A stretch of 41,475 nucleotides of DNA. It comes from an uncultured Eubacteriales bacterium. GTDB lineage: Bacteria > Bacillota > Clostridia > Oscillospirales > Oscillospiraceae. The position numbers and the translations under genes are program-made. The notes beneath the pieces were generated by a model. That model made no database searches and had not been told where the DNA came from. It saw only the letters and a list, made by a program, of their open reading frames with translations. Location: positions 1 to 41,475 of the forward strand of contig ONOL01000012.1 of the NCBI GenBank assembly GCA_900319465.1. The letters run 5' to 3'. Of this stretch, positions 34,008 to 41,475 are shown piece after piece; the stretch's first letter is position 1; each line of letters begins with the position of its first letter.

Positions 34008-35027
34008 ATGCTGTACTTTTTAAGCGATTATACCGAAGGCTGCCACCCCAAAGTGATGGCGGCGCTCGCGGAGACGAATCTCGAATCCCAGCCCGGCTAC
34101 GGGGAGGACCGCTGGTGCCGCGCGGCGGCGGACGCGCTGCGCGCGCTCTGCGGCGAGACGGACGTGTATTTCCTCACCGGCGGGACGCAGGCCAACCTCG
34201 TGGTGATCTCGGCGCTGCTGCGGCGGCACGAGGCCGTGATCGCCGCCGAGACCGGGCACATTGCGGTGCACGAAGCCGGCGCCGTCGAATTTACCGGCCA
34301 CAAGGTGATCACGCTGCCCTCCCGCGGCGGCAAGCTCGACGCCGGGGAGCTGGAGGCCTATCTGCAGGGCTTTTACGCGGACGCGACCCATGCCCACATG
34401 CCCTGTCCCGGCATGGTCTATCTCTCCCAGCCCACCGAGCTGGGGACGCTCTATACCAAAGCGGAGCTCCGCGGCCTGTATGAGACCTGCCGCCGGTGGG
34501 AGCTGCCGCTGTTTCTCGACGGGGCGCGGCTGGGCTACGGCCTGAAAAGCCCCTCCTGCGACATGACGCTCCGGGACGTCGCCGCGCTGACCGATGTGTT
34601 CACGCTCGGCGGCACCAAGGTCGGCGCCCTGTGTGGGGAGGCCGTGTGCTTCCGCCCCGGCGTGACGCCGCGCGGCTTTCTGACCATGACCAAGCAGCAG
34701 GGTGCGATGCTCGCCAAGGGGCGGCTGCTCGGCGTGCAGTTCGACGCGCTGCTGCGGGACGGCCTGTATTGGGAGATCTCGCGCCGCGCCGTCGGACTGG
34801 CCCTGGCCCTGAAGGCGGCTTTTGTCGAAAAGGGCTATCCCCTCTACGCCGACTCCCCCACGAACCAGCAGTTCGTGATCCTGACGGCGGCGCAGAAGGA
34901 GAGGCTGGAGAAAGAGGCGGCCTTCAGCGTCTGGGAGCGCCTGCCCGACGGACGCTTCGCCGTCCGCTTCGTGACAAGCTGGGCGACGCAGCCGGAGGAC
35001 GTCGACGCGCTGAAGGCGCTTTTATGA
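34008..35027 (+). CDS. Low-specificity threonine aldolase-like enzyme
   Basis: 339 residues, fold-type I PLP enzyme of the beta-eliminating lyase/threonine aldolase family. It begins FLSDYTEGCHPKVMAAL, has YFLTGGTQANL, the Asp171 in FLDGARLGYG and the Schiff-base Lys204 in LGGTKVGALCGE. It should cleave threonine or allo-threonine to glycine and acetaldehyde. AAAGGAG lies before the ATG. The following aldehyde dehydrogenase could remove the acetaldehyde. Exact substrate is inferred from family. Confidence 0.88.
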   Translation: MLYFLSDYTEGCHPKVMAALAETNLESQPGYGEDRWCRAAADALRALCGETDVYFLTGGTQANLVVISALLRRHEAVIAAETGHIAVHEAGAVEFTGHKVITLPSRGGKLDAGELEAYLQGFYADATHAHMPCPGMVYLSQPTELGTLYTKAELRGLYETCRRWELPLFLDGARLGYGLKSPSCDMTLRDVAALTDVFTLGGTKVGALCGEAVCFRPGVTPRGFLTMTKQQGAMLAKGRLLGVQFDALLRDGLYWEISRRAVGLALALKAAFVEKGYPLYADSPTNQQFVILTAAQKERLEKEAAFSVWERLPDGRFAVRFVTSWATQPEDVDALKALL

Positions 35028-35040
35028 AGGGAGGACCGGC

Positions 35041-36456
35041 ATGATCTGGACACAGGAATCGATCCGCAATACCGTGGAGGCCCAGCGGCGCTTTTTCCGC
35101 AGCGGGGCCACGCTGGACGTGAGCTGGCGCATCGCGCAGCTCAAAGCCCTCAAGGCCGCCGTGCGCGAGCGGCAGGACGCGCTGCTGGAGGCGCTGCGGC
35201 TGGATCTCGGCCGGAGCGACACGGAGTCCTACTTCTGCGACATCGGCAGCAGCATCGTGGAGATCAACGAGGCCATCCGCGGCCTGCGCCGCTGGGCAAA
35301 GCCGGAGACCCGCCGGAGCGGCCTGATGCTCTTTCCGAGCTTCGTCACCAAGGTCTACAAGCTGCCCTACGGCGTGTCGCTGATCATCAGCCCCTTCAAT
35401 TTCCCGATCCTGCTGACGCTGGGCGTGCTGACGGCCTGCATCGCCGGCGGCAACACCGCCGTCATTAAAACCAGCGCCAAATCCCCCAACTGCACGGCGG
35501 CGCTCCGGGAGCTGCTCGCCTCCGTCTTCCCGCCGGAGTACGTCACGCTCGTGGAGGGCGGGCACGAGATCGGCGATCTCTGCCTCGCCGAGCGCTTTGA
35601 CAAGATCTTTTACACGGGCTCGCCCGAGGTGGGGCGGCACGTGCTCTCGATGGCGGCGGAGAACCTGACCCCGGCCGCGCTGGAGCTCGGCGGCGAGACC
35701 GGCAACTGGTGCGTCGTGCGCGCCGACGCGGATCTGAAGGACGCGGCGCGGAAGATCGCCTTCTTCAAGCTCTGCAACAGCGGCCAGATCTGCATCAACA
35801 TCAACCAGGTCGCCGTCGCGCGCGAGGTCGCGGAGGACTTCCTGCGGGAGCTGAAGGCGGCCTTCCGCAGGCAGATCGGGGACGCGCTGCAAAGCGCGGA
35901 GTACCCCCGGCTCATCAGCCGCGCCGCCTACGACCGCTGCGCCGCCTGGGCGGAACGCTACGCCGACCGGATCGTGTACGGCGGGCACGGGGACGCGCCG
36001 GCGCTGCGCTTCGAGCCGACGCTCCTGTATCCCGTGGGCGTCGATGAGGAGATCGTGCAGCGGGAGCTCTTCTGCCCGCTGCTGCCGGTGGTGCCCTTCC
36101 CGGACGGGGAGATCGACCGGCTCATGGACGTGATCGCCGGGCGTGAGCACGGCCTCGCGCTCTATCTCTTCACCAAAGACCTCGACTGGGCGAAGAAGAC
36201 CATGGCCAGCCAGCAATACGGCGGCGGCTGCATCAACGAGGTCTGCCTGCAGCTCATGGTCAAAGGCGCGCCCTTCGGCGGCGTCGGCCACTCCGGCATG
36301 GGCGCCTATCACGGGGAATGGGGCTTCCGGGAGTTCACCCACCCCTCCACCGTGCTCATCGGCTCCACGCGCTTCAACCTCCCCCTGCGCGAACATCCCT
36401 ACACGCGCGGGCGCGGCGCCTGGAAGCTCCCGCTGCTGCGTCTGTTCATGCGATAA
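35041..36456 (+). CDS. Aldehyde dehydrogenase family protein
   Basis: 471 residues. The NAD(P)-binding and catalytic motifs are present: SPFNFPILLTLGVLTACIAGGNT, IFYTGSPEVGRHV, the general base Glu215 in LELGGET, and the nucleophile Cys251 in SGQICININ. It has the short C-terminus and sequence style of class 3-type (YwdH-like) dehydrogenases. It starts 13 bases after the aldolase with AGGGAGG in between, so the two are one operon. Oxidation of acetaldehyde formed by the aldolase is likely but not proven. Confidence 0.92.
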   Translation: MIWTQESIRNTVEAQRRFFRSGATLDVSWRIAQLKALKAAVRERQDALLEALRLDLGRSDTESYFCDIGSSIVEINEAIRGLRRWAKPETRRSGLMLFPSFVTKVYKLPYGVSLIISPFNFPILLTLGVLTACIAGGNTAVIKTSAKSPNCTAALRELLASVFPPEYVTLVEGGHEIGDLCLAERFDKIFYTGSPEVGRHVLSMAAENLTPAALELGGETGNWCVVRADADLKDAARKIAFFKLCNSGQICININQVAVAREVAEDFLRELKAAFRRQIGDALQSAEYPRLISRAAYDRCAAWAERYADRIVYGGHGDAPALRFEPTLLYPVGVDEEIVQRELFCPLLPVVPFPDGEIDRLMDVIAGREHGLALYLFTKDLDWAKKTMASQQYGGGCINEVCLQLMVKGAPFGGVGHSGMGAYHGEWGFREFTHPSTVLIGSTRFNLPLREHPYTRGRGAWKLPLLRLFMR

Positions 36457-36462
36457 CGGCGT

Positions 36463-36485
36463 CCGGGCCTCAGCGCCCGGGTTTT
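36463..36485 (+). terminator. Terminator after aldehyde dehydrogenase
   Basis: CCGGGC/GCCCGG stem with a 6-base loop, then GTTTT. Confidence 0.65.
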
Positions 36486-36551
36486 CGGAGAGAGCCGCGT
36501 TCTTCCCGGCGCCCGTCCCGGCACCCGTCGACACCCGTCGCTAAATTTTAC

Positions 36552-36580
36552 TTGACATAACACCTTCTTCGGGCTAAAAT
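36552..36580 (+). promoter_or_regulatory. rny promoter
   Basis: TTGACA (36552-36557), 17-nt spacer, TAAAAT (36575-36580). A second TATAAT at 36589-36594 lacks a good -35. Confidence 0.8.
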
Positions 36581-36594
36581 GAATTGGATATAAT

Positions 36595-36738
36595 ATTAAA
36601 GGAGCCTGGGGAAGCTCCGTTGATATTCTTTTCAACTTCGGATGAGTTCGCTTGATGGCTCATCTTCTCTTAGATTATTTCAATATAATCAAGTAACCAC
36701 CGCAAAATTCTGAAAGAATGGAGGTGTGTTTACTTACG
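36595..36738 (+). other. Structured 5' leader of rny
   Basis: About 140 bases holding short hairpins in series: GGAGC/GCTCC (about 36601-36618), GATGAG/CTCATC (about 36641-36664) and GATTAT/ATAATC (about 36673-36690). No reading frame. It could be a site for self-cleavage by RNase Y, but that is inference. Confidence 0.45.
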
Positions 36739-38277
36739 ATGCCGTTTTTATGGATCTTGATCGGCCTGGTTGTCGGTGCCGGCGCGGCCGCCGCGTACTT
36801 CATCACGCGGGAAAAGAACGCCGAGAAGCAAATCGCCAACGCCGAGGAACAGGCAAAACAGATAGTCAATGAAGCAATCAAGAGCGCCGAGAGCAAGAAG
36901 AGAGAAGCTCTCGTAGAGGCAAAGGAAGAAATACACAAACGCCGCTCCGAATATGAGCGGGAAGAAAAAGCGCGCCGTGCCGAGCTGCAGAAGCAGGAGC
37001 GCCGCCTTCAGCAGAAGGAGGAGACCCTGGACCGCAAGACCGACGCGGTGGAAAAAAAGAGCGAGACGCTCTCCAACAAGATCGCCGCGGCCGAGGCCCA
37101 GCAGGCCGAGATCGCCCAGATCAAAAAGAGCCAGCTCGAAATGCTCGAGCGGATCTCCGGCTTCTCCGTGGAAGAGGCCAAGGCCTATATCATCGCCAAC
37201 GTGCGCGACGACGTGACGCACGAAATGGCGCTGAAGGTCAAGGAGATCGAGGCGCAGGCCAAGGAAGAGGCGGACGAGCGCGCCCGCAGGATCATCACCA
37301 CCGCCATCCAGCGCTGCGCCGCCGACCATACCAGCGAGATCACCGTCTCCGTCGTACCTCTCCCCAACGACGAGATGAAGGGCCGTATCATCGGCCGCGA
37401 GGGCCGCAACATCCGCAGCATCGAAACGCTGACCGGCTGCGACCTGATCATTGACGACACGCCCGAGGCCATCACGGTCTCCAGCTTCGACCCCGTCCGC
37501 CGCGAGGTGGCACGGCTCGCGCTGGAGAAGCTGATCGCCGACGGCCGCATCCACCCCGCCCGCATCGAGGAGATGGTCGCGAAGGCCCAGAAGGAGGTCA
37601 ACGCCGCCATCAAGGCCGAGGGCGAGCGCGCCGTGTTCGAGACCAATATCCACGGCCTGCACCCCGAGCTGGTGAAGCTGCTGGGCCGGATGCGCTACCG
37701 CACGAGCTACGGCCAGAACGTACTCAACCACTCCATCGAGGTCAGCCATATCGCCGGGCTCCTCGCCGCCGAGCTGGGGGCCGATGTGGCCACCGCCAAG
37801 CGCGCGGGCCTGCTGCACGATATCGGCAAGGCCATCGACCACGAGGTCGAGGGCAGCCACGTCACCATCGGCGTGGACATCGCCCGCAAGTACCATGAGT
37901 CCGACGCCGTGATCCACGCCATCGAGGCCCACCACAACGACGTGGAGCCGACGACCGTCGTCGCCTGCCTGGTGCAGGCGGCCGACGCGATCTCCGCCGC
38001 CCGCCCCGGCGCCCGGCGCGAGAACATCGAGAACTACGTCAAGCGTCTCGAGAAGCTGGAGGAGGTCTCCAAGAGCTTCCCCGGCATCGCGAGCTCCTAC
38101 GCCATCCAGGCCGGCCGCGAGATCCGCATCATGGTGGAGCCCGACAAGGTCAGCGAGGACCAGATGGTCCTGCTCGCGCGGGACATCGCCAAGAAGATCG
38201 AGGAGGAGCTCACCTATCCCGGTCAGATCAAGGTGCATATGCTGCGCGAGACCAAGGTCGTCGATTACGCGAAATAA
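36739..38277 (+). CDS. rny: Ribonuclease Y
   Basis: 512 residues, usual size. An N-terminal membrane helix ([20 protein letters not shown]), a long coiled coil (about 30-165), a KH domain with [15 protein letters not shown], and an HD domain with [14 protein letters not shown] and [12 protein letters not shown] metal-binding residues. It starts mRNA decay at the membrane. ATG 36739 follows GGAGGTG by 12 bases; an ATG at 36718 contains the ribosome site itself and is less likely. Monocistronic. Confidence 0.96.
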   Translation: MPFLWILIGLVVGAGAAAAYFITREKNAEKQIANAEEQAKQIVNEAIKSAESKKREALVEAKEEIHKRRSEYEREEKARRAELQKQERRLQQKEETLDRKTDAVEKKSETLSNKIAAAEAQQAEIAQIKKSQLEMLERISGFSVEEAKAYIIANVRDDVTHEMALKVKEIEAQAKEEADERARRIITTAIQRCAADHTSEITVSVVPLPNDEMKGRIIGREGRNIRSIETLTGCDLIIDDTPEAITVSSFDPVRREVARLALEKLIADGRIHPARIEEMVAKAQKEVNAAIKAEGERAVFETNIHGLHPELVKLLGRMRYRTSYGQNVLNHSIEVSHIAGLLAAELGADVATAKRAGLLHDIGKAIDHEVEGSHVTIGVDIARKYHESDAVIHAIEAHHNDVEPTTVVACLVQAADAISAARPGARRENIENYVKRLEKLEEVSKSFPGIASSYAIQAGREIRIMVEPDKVSEDQMVLLARDIAKKIEEELTYPGQIKVHMLRETKVVDYAK

Positions 38278-38282
38278 GCAAA

Positions 38283-38324
38283 GAGGCTGTGAAAAAACTT
38301 CGTTTTTTCACAGCCTCAGTTTTT
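38283..38324 (+). terminator. rny terminator
   Basis: GAGGCTGTGAAAAAAC pairs with GTTTTTTCACAGCCTC (16 bp, 3-base loop), then CAGTTTTT. Confidence 0.92.
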
Positions 38325-38369
38325 GCGTCGTGCGTTTTGCGTTTTGAGAACCTTTCAGCGGATACCCGA

Positions 38370-38499
38370 CAAGACAAAGATTTGCGAGACAGAATCGCGC
38401 CGGACAAGGCGGACTCCGCAGACCATAAGGGTGATATATGGTCAAGGAGCCCAACGCAGCTTGGCGCCATTCCCGCCGCAAAGACCGTCTTGTTTTTTT
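38370..38499. repeat. Long imperfect inverted repeat ending in a T-run
   Basis: CAAGAC (38370-38375) matches GTCTTG (38487-38492); inside, TTTGCG/CGCAAA, GAAT/ATTC, GCGCC/GGCGC, GGACTCC/GGAG and ACCATA/ATGGT pair in register toward a loop near 38436. The right end is followed by TTTTTTT. The whole can form one interrupted stem of about 120 bases. It looks like a short mobile or dispersed repeat that doubles as a terminator between converging genes. Confidence 0.6.
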
Positions 38500-38513
38500 A
38501 TTGGGTAACCGTA

Positions 38514-39047
38514 TCACATCCCCGTTTTCTGCTGTTGCAACAGTGCCTCCATCACCCGGTACAGGGGCTTGTACAGCGCCAGGGTAAAGACAAAGTTTCC
38601 GGCGCAGTGGGTCAGGTCGTAGGGGATGCCCGCCGTCCACATGGCGAAAAACATCTCCCAGCCGCCGTTGATGGCAAAGTATTCCAGATACATCAGCGGC
38701 CCGAACACGAGCCCGAAGATCCCGGCGACCACCGCCCAGATCAGTGCCGAGTCATTTTTCCGCAGCAGCAGCGCCGCGGCGACCAGCACGTCCCAGACGT
38801 AGAGATAGCCGAACCACCACACGGAAAAACCGAAGACCAGCCCCTCCAGCAGCACGTAGACGTAGACCGCGTACAGCGCTTTCCCTCCGAAGAACACCAC
38901 CGTCAGTATGATGAGCACGGAGTTGAGGTTGATATTCGGCAGGCTTGCCAGAGCCACCTTGGTCGAGAAGATCAGCGCCGCCATCAGCGCGAGCAGGCAG
39001 GCCTCCTTTACCGAGAGCTTACCAGCCGACCGTGAAGGTGAACTCAT
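38514..39047 (-). CDS. ECF transporter S component, probably cobalamin
   Basis: 177 residues, about six membrane helices, with ALMAALIFSTKVALASLPNI and FGGKALYAVYVYVLLEGLVFG, then WWFGYLYVWDVL. This pattern is seen in S components located beside DUF4430 proteins. The gene overlaps the DUF4430 gene by 29 bases and both lie downstream, on the same strand, of a cobalamin riboswitch, so cobalamin or cobinamide is the likely cargo. ATG 39047 is taken; a TTG at 39065 is possible. The energising EcfAAT module is elsewhere. Confidence 0.82.
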   Translation of the reverse strand: MSSPSRSAGKLSVKEACLLALMAALIFSTKVALASLPNINLNSVLIILTVVFFGGKALYAVYVYVLLEGLVFGFSVWWFGYLYVWDVLVAAALLLRKNDSALIWAVVAGIFGLVFGPLMYLEYFAINGGWEMFFAMWTAGIPYDLTHCAGNFVFTLALYKPLYRVMEALLQQQKTGM

Positions 39048-39417
39048 ACTGTTCGCCGTCCGCAATCACGGTGTCGTCCACTCCGGTCATGAGCATCTCG
39101 CCGGCCTTGGTGATGCACCACCACTCCTGATTGTTTTCGTTAACCGTCTCGCCGTCCACGGTCTTGACGTACAGGCCGTAGTCGCTCTCGTCGCCGGCGA
39201 TCAGGTTCTGCTCTTCGCAGGCCGCGCGGAGGTTCTCGGCGTCGGTGCTGATCTGGAACTCCCTGCTGCTCTTGTCGGCGTGCACAACGGTCACGACGAT
39301 GTTTTTGCCGCCGGTCTGCGCCTCGGGCCGGCCGGCCCGGTAGATCAGCAGCGCGCCGATCACGAGCACGATCAGCAGCGCAACGGCAATCCCGATGTTT
39401 CTGGTTTTTTTGGACAT
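39019..39417 (-). CDS. DUF4430 (transcobalamin-like) membrane-anchored protein
   Basis: 132 residues: an N-terminal membrane anchor (IGIAVALLIVLVIGALLIYRA) and an exported domain of the DUF4430/transcobalamin-like type, with LRAACEEQNLIAGDESDYGLYVKT-like core and ending WWCITKAGEMLMTGVDDTVI before EYEF-type strand. Such domains are thought to bind cobalamin outside the cell and to hand it to the ECF partner, encoded by the overlapping next gene. AGGAGAG precedes the ATG. The riboswitch upstream supports the role, but a MITE-like element lies between. Confidence 0.85.
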   Translation of the reverse strand: MSKKTRNIGIAVALLIVLVIGALLIYRAGRPEAQTGGKNIVVTVVHADKSSREFQISTDAENLRAACEEQNLIAGDESDYGLYVKTVDGETVNENNQEWWCITKAGEMLMTGVDDTVIADGEQYEFTFTVGW

Positions 39418-39475
39418 AAAAATGCTCTCCTTTCTTTGTTCGGCCGTCCCGTTCCGGGGGATCGGCCATCGGAAA

Positions 39476-39825
39476 TTGTACAAAGAAAAAGAGAGGAAGG
39501 CATGGCAAAGCCCTGCCCGCTGCTTTGGGCAACACCGCATAATCCGCCTTCGGCGCCTCCCGTCGGCACAAGCTCCGAATGGACTCGCTTCCGCCAGGCA
39601 TGGCAAAAGCTCGCTCCCTCCGCTGCGCCTCCTCTTCCCATCAAAGCGTTTGCTTTGATGGAAACCCTGAAAGCTGTGCCCTGATTTTGTCACTTTTCCT
39701 TGAAACGCACAAAGTATTCCTGCGAAAAAGCGCCTTCATCAGAACACAGATTTTCTCGGGATCCACTCTCGCCGAATGATACGGTGTTGCCCCTCTTAGA
39801 CCGGGTTCCGCGGTTCTTTGTACAA
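39476..39825. mobile_element. MITE-like element with nested inverted repeats
   Basis: The ends are TTGTACAAAGAA (39476-39487) and TTCTTTGTACAA (39814-39825). A second inverted pair lies inside: GGGCAACACCGCAT (39527-39540) and ATACGGTGTTGCCC (39779-39792), 13 of 14 matched. In between is a perfect 10-bp hairpin CCATCAAAGC/GCTTTGATGG (about 39638-39661). It encodes no protein that looks real. The 8-bp TTGTACAA at both edges is palindromic and could also be a target duplication. It separates the cobalamin riboswitch from the DUF4430 gene. Confidence 0.6.
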
Positions 39826-39847
39826 CACAGACAACAGAGATGTCGGC

Positions 39848-40005
39848 TGTTCGGGCAGGTTTTCTGACTTCGGGCACGCCGCTGACGCCGGCGTGCCGCT
39901 TCACAGTGACGGCCTCGCGAGGGACTACCGCCGCGATCCCAAAGCTTCCGCTTCCGGACTCCCGGCGTTCACCCAGATTCCCCTGTTAACTATCGCTGAG
40001 GATAG
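39848..40005 (-). ncRNA. Cobalamin riboswitch
   Basis: Read on the minus strand, the conserved parts occur in order: AACAGGGGAATCTGGGTGAA, CGCCGGGAGTCCGG, then GTCACTGTGAAGCGG and GAAGTCAGAAAACCTGCCCG, the core and the receptor of the B12 aptamer. The promoter at 40043-40071 precedes it. Targets are the DUF4430 and ECF genes downstream. No terminator or ribosome-site hairpin is obvious right after the aptamer; the MITE-like element begins about 25 bases beyond. Confidence 0.92.
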
Positions 40006-40042
40006 ATCCCGATCCGATGCGGCGATTTTCGCCGCCTTGCGG

Positions 40043-40071
40043 ATTATAGCATGCCGCGCCGCGGCGCGCAA
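40043..40071 (-). promoter_or_regulatory. Promoter of the cobalamin riboswitch transcript
   Basis: On the minus strand TTGCGC (40066-40071), 17-nt spacer, TATAAT (40043-40048). It starts right after the stop codon of the upstream small gene. Confidence 0.75.
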
Positions 40072-40073
40072 GG

Positions 40074-40406
40074 TCAGGGCGATACTTTTTCGCCGCCCAG
40101 CGCCCCGAGCAGCCGCTCCAGGCTCGCCTGCTTCTCGAGATTCAGGTCGAAGGCGCCCGCCGCCGTGACGAGATGCAGCGAGGGCGTGCGCACCTGCACG
40201 GTCACGCAATGCCCGGCGTTCACGGTGCGGTGGTCGGCCGCGGCCTCCAGGATCTCGCTTCTCGGGATGTACTTCCACTTCAGGCCGGCCGGAATATACA
40301 CGGCGGCCTTCCCCAGCCGGTACTGCTCCACGCGCTCCGCCGCGCGCAGATCCTCGTTCACCCCGTCGATGGTCTTGCCGGGGATCAGCGTTTCGGGACC
40401 AAACAT
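40074..40406 (-). CDS. Small conserved-looking protein, unknown function
   Basis: 110 residues, starting MFGPETLIPGKTIDGVNEDL, with VEQYRLGKAAVYIPAGLKWK and WKYIPRSEI further on. It has no signal peptide or membrane helix. AAGGAGGAG precedes the ATG and a promoter lies at 40438-40467. The clean gene structure argues it is real; I do not recognise a family. It ends against the promoter of the cobalamin riboswitch, and there is no sign of a terminator, so part of its transcripts may run into the riboswitch. Confidence 0.75.
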   Translation of the reverse strand: MFGPETLIPGKTIDGVNEDLRAAERVEQYRLGKAAVYIPAGLKWKYIPRSEILEAAADHRTVNAGHCVTVQVRTPSLHLVTAAGAFDLNLEKQASLERLLGALGGEKVSP

Positions 40407-40437
40407 AGACGTCTCCTCCTTGTGTCGTTCTGACGCC

Positions 40438-40467
40438 ATCATAACGAAAACCGCAGGGGCTTGTCAA
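40438..40467 (-). promoter_or_regulatory. Promoter of the small gene
   Basis: On the minus strand TTGACA (40462-40467), 18-nt spacer, TATGAT (40438-40443). Confidence 0.7.
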
Positions 40468-40505
40468 GGAGCAAGGGGACCGGCCGTTCGAATCCCGACT
40501 GACGC

Positions 40506-40540
40506 AAAAAAGCGGCCGCCCCGATGGGGCAACCGCTTTT
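40506..40540 (-). terminator. Terminator just after the tRNA-Thr 3' half
   Basis: AAAAGCGG/CCGCTTTT outer stem and CCCC/GGGG inner stem; T6 follows on the minus strand. Its place directly after the tRNA 3' end suggests it was the tRNA gene's own terminator. Confidence 0.8.
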
Positions 40541-40541
40541 C

Positions 40542-40588
40542 TGGAGCTGCTGGGCAGATTCGAACTGCCGACCTCATCCTTACCAAAG
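40542..40588 (-). pseudogene. tRNA-Thr 3' half (likely attachment-site repeat)
   Basis: On the minus strand the sequence runs from an anticodon loop TTTGGTAA (anticodon GGT, Thr) through stem GGATG, variable AGGTC, the T-arm GGCAGTTCGAATCTGCC, the acceptor strand CAGCAGC, T and CCA. The matching 5' half (acceptor GCTGCTG, D-arm, anticodon stem CATCC) is absent; bases before the loop are unrelated and AT-rich. A tRNA that begins at the anticodon loop is what an integrase leaves at the far end of an element inserted in a tRNA gene. Confidence 0.8.
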
Positions 40589-40726
40589 GCGAAAAATGAA
40601 GCAATTTGGTCAAAAAAGTTCACAAATTTAAGAATTTCAGTTTAAATACAATCGGCTTCTGCGTAATATTGTTTTGATAAAGCTTGGATAATGTACGGTC
40701 ACGGATCGTGTGTTATCGAGGCTTAA

Positions 40727-41475
40727 TTATTTAACATCTATTATTTCCCAATCCGTATAAATAATAAAATTGCCAGTATTATTTCCGTAATTCACAGTTA
40801 GTTTATATTCATTTCCTGGTTCGATCCGTTCAATATAATCTTCACTGATGTTGAGTATTTGAGTCTCGTCCTGATTGTAGACAGTAAACTCAAAAAGGAC
40901 ATCGAAAGTATATGTTGTGCTGTTTTTAAAAATTGTGTAGCAACTGTTTGGCCCTAAGTAGCTAAACGAATCAAGATTGTTGACGTTTTTCAGAATATCA
41001 GCATTTATTATCTCGAATGCTTTCCTTTCTTTTGTCACTCGTTCGTAATCGGCTATATAACCCGATATAAAATCCGGATCATCACTCATGAAATCGTAAT
41101 GTTTATAAAGGTAATTAAGGGCTGTATAGCGATCAACCATACCGGCTGACCATTCTTCAAGAGCCATAAATCTTCTTTCAATTTTAAAAGACGCTTTCTG
41201 CTTGTCTAGGCCTTCAAGATAAAGCCTTGCCATTTGTTTTATTTTTCCATCAAAGAATTCAGCATTACGAAACTTGTTTAAAAAAGACAATTCTGTATTT
41301 ACTAAGTTTTGCCTGTCGTAAGAATCTTTAGAAGAATCGTTATAACGCTTTGTAACAGATTGCTTCAAAGCTTCCAAGAATTGATAATCGGCGTTTTCTG
41401 ACATGCCCTTTTCTGTTTTTGCTTTTTCCAAATATTCACCGCTGTCAGCATAAGTGTTTTCATCGAGGAAATCAA
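40727..41475 (-). CDS. Hypothetical protein in AT-rich DNA (3' part)
   Basis: The frame stays open to the right edge, so the 5' end is outside; at least 248 codons are visible. The protein is rich in Lys, Asn, Tyr and Asp; the last third looks like a beta domain (YTFDVLFEFTVYNQDETQIL, EYKLTVNYGNNTGNFIIYTD), the rest helical. Base composition and codon use are far more AT-rich than in all other genes of the window, in line with recent acquisition. I do not recognise a family. Confidence 0.7.
   Translation of the reverse strand, partial: DFLDENTYADSGEYLEKAKTEKGMSENADYQFLEALKQSVTKRYNDSSKDSYDRQNLVNTELSFLNKFRNAEFFDGKIKQMARLYLEGLDKQKASFKIERRFMALEEWSAGMVDRYTALNYLYKHYDFMSDDPDFISGYIADYERVTKERKAFEIINADILKNVNNLDSFSYLGPNSCYTIFKNSTTYTFDVLFEFTVYNQDETQILNISEDYIERIEPGNEYKLTVNYGNNTGNFIIYTDWEIIDVK

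Noticed and set aside
39372-39693. Reading frames within the MITE-like element
   Set aside because: Frames are broken or lack start signals and follow the inverted-repeat structure; no protein family seen.
40487-40508. Plus-strand TTCGAATCCCGACTGACGCA resembling another tRNA 3' end
   Set aside because: The T-stem partner does not pair (GGCCG against CCCGA) and no other tRNA part is present; possibly an older att relic, but not supportable.

Overview
The window is a GC-rich chromosomal segment of a spore-forming Firmicute, most likely of the Oscillospirales (Oscillospiraceae-like gut Clostridia). The grounds are a sigma-G gene at the left edge, sigma-A promoters of the Firmicute type, ribosomal-protein and RNase Y genes of clostridial type, a butyryl-CoA/4-hydroxybutyrate CoA-transferase family enzyme, and ECF vitamin transporters under riboswitch control. 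No taxon can be fixed without a search.

Layout. 1-377: 5' end of sigG (minus). 378-1570: gene-poor, with an IS30-type transposase relic. 1571-2748: L10 leader-rplJ-rplL. 2767-6503: a dCMP deaminase-like gene (minus), then queH-galU-membrane protein. 6500-7491: TPP riboswitch and thiT. 7499-10924: rpmH-rnpA-yidD-yidC-jag, then acpP. 10956-13823: a methionine uptake operon metN-metI-metQ, preceded by a short Met/Cys-rich reading frame and a strong intrinsic terminator. 13898-14135: stacked hairpins forming copy 1 of a dispersed repeat. 14199-20092: a zinc-ribbon membrane protein, a marR-ABC-ABC efflux operon with a nested dyad operator, and a lipoprotein. 20187-23042 (minus): CoA-transferase, plsY, HAD phosphatase. 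23293-26651: a TAXI-type TRAP transporter behind a GntR-type palindrome. 26803-31510: secreted repeat protein, repeat copy 2, methyltransferase, ferredoxin and a ClpC-like ATPase without a middle domain. 31539-36456: lipoprotein, ECF S component, a shortened MocR regulator, threonine aldolase and aldehyde dehydrogenase. 36552-38277: rny. 38370-40071: a long inverted repeat, a cobalamin-riboswitch-linked ECF/DUF4430 pair split from its riboswitch by a MITE-like element. 40074-40406: a small conserved-looking gene. 40506-41475: a tRNA-Thr terminator, a tRNA-Thr 3' half and the AT-rich edge of what looks like an integrated island.

Vitamin and nutrient uptake under RNA control is the main theme: TPP (thiT), cobalamin (ECF/DUF4430), probably vitamin B6 or a related compound (ECF next to MocR), and methionine (metNIQ). 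The most interesting signal is the metNIQ leader. It has a good promoter, a translatable frame with 10 Met and 4 Cys among 35 residues, and a terminator 17 nt after its stop codon. This is the architecture of ribosome-mediated attenuation, in a lineage where methionine genes are usually controlled by SAM riboswitches or T-boxes. Secondary signals are two genes whose start codon coincides with the predicted transcription start (leaderless), two kinds of structured dispersed repeat, and a tRNA-based att site.
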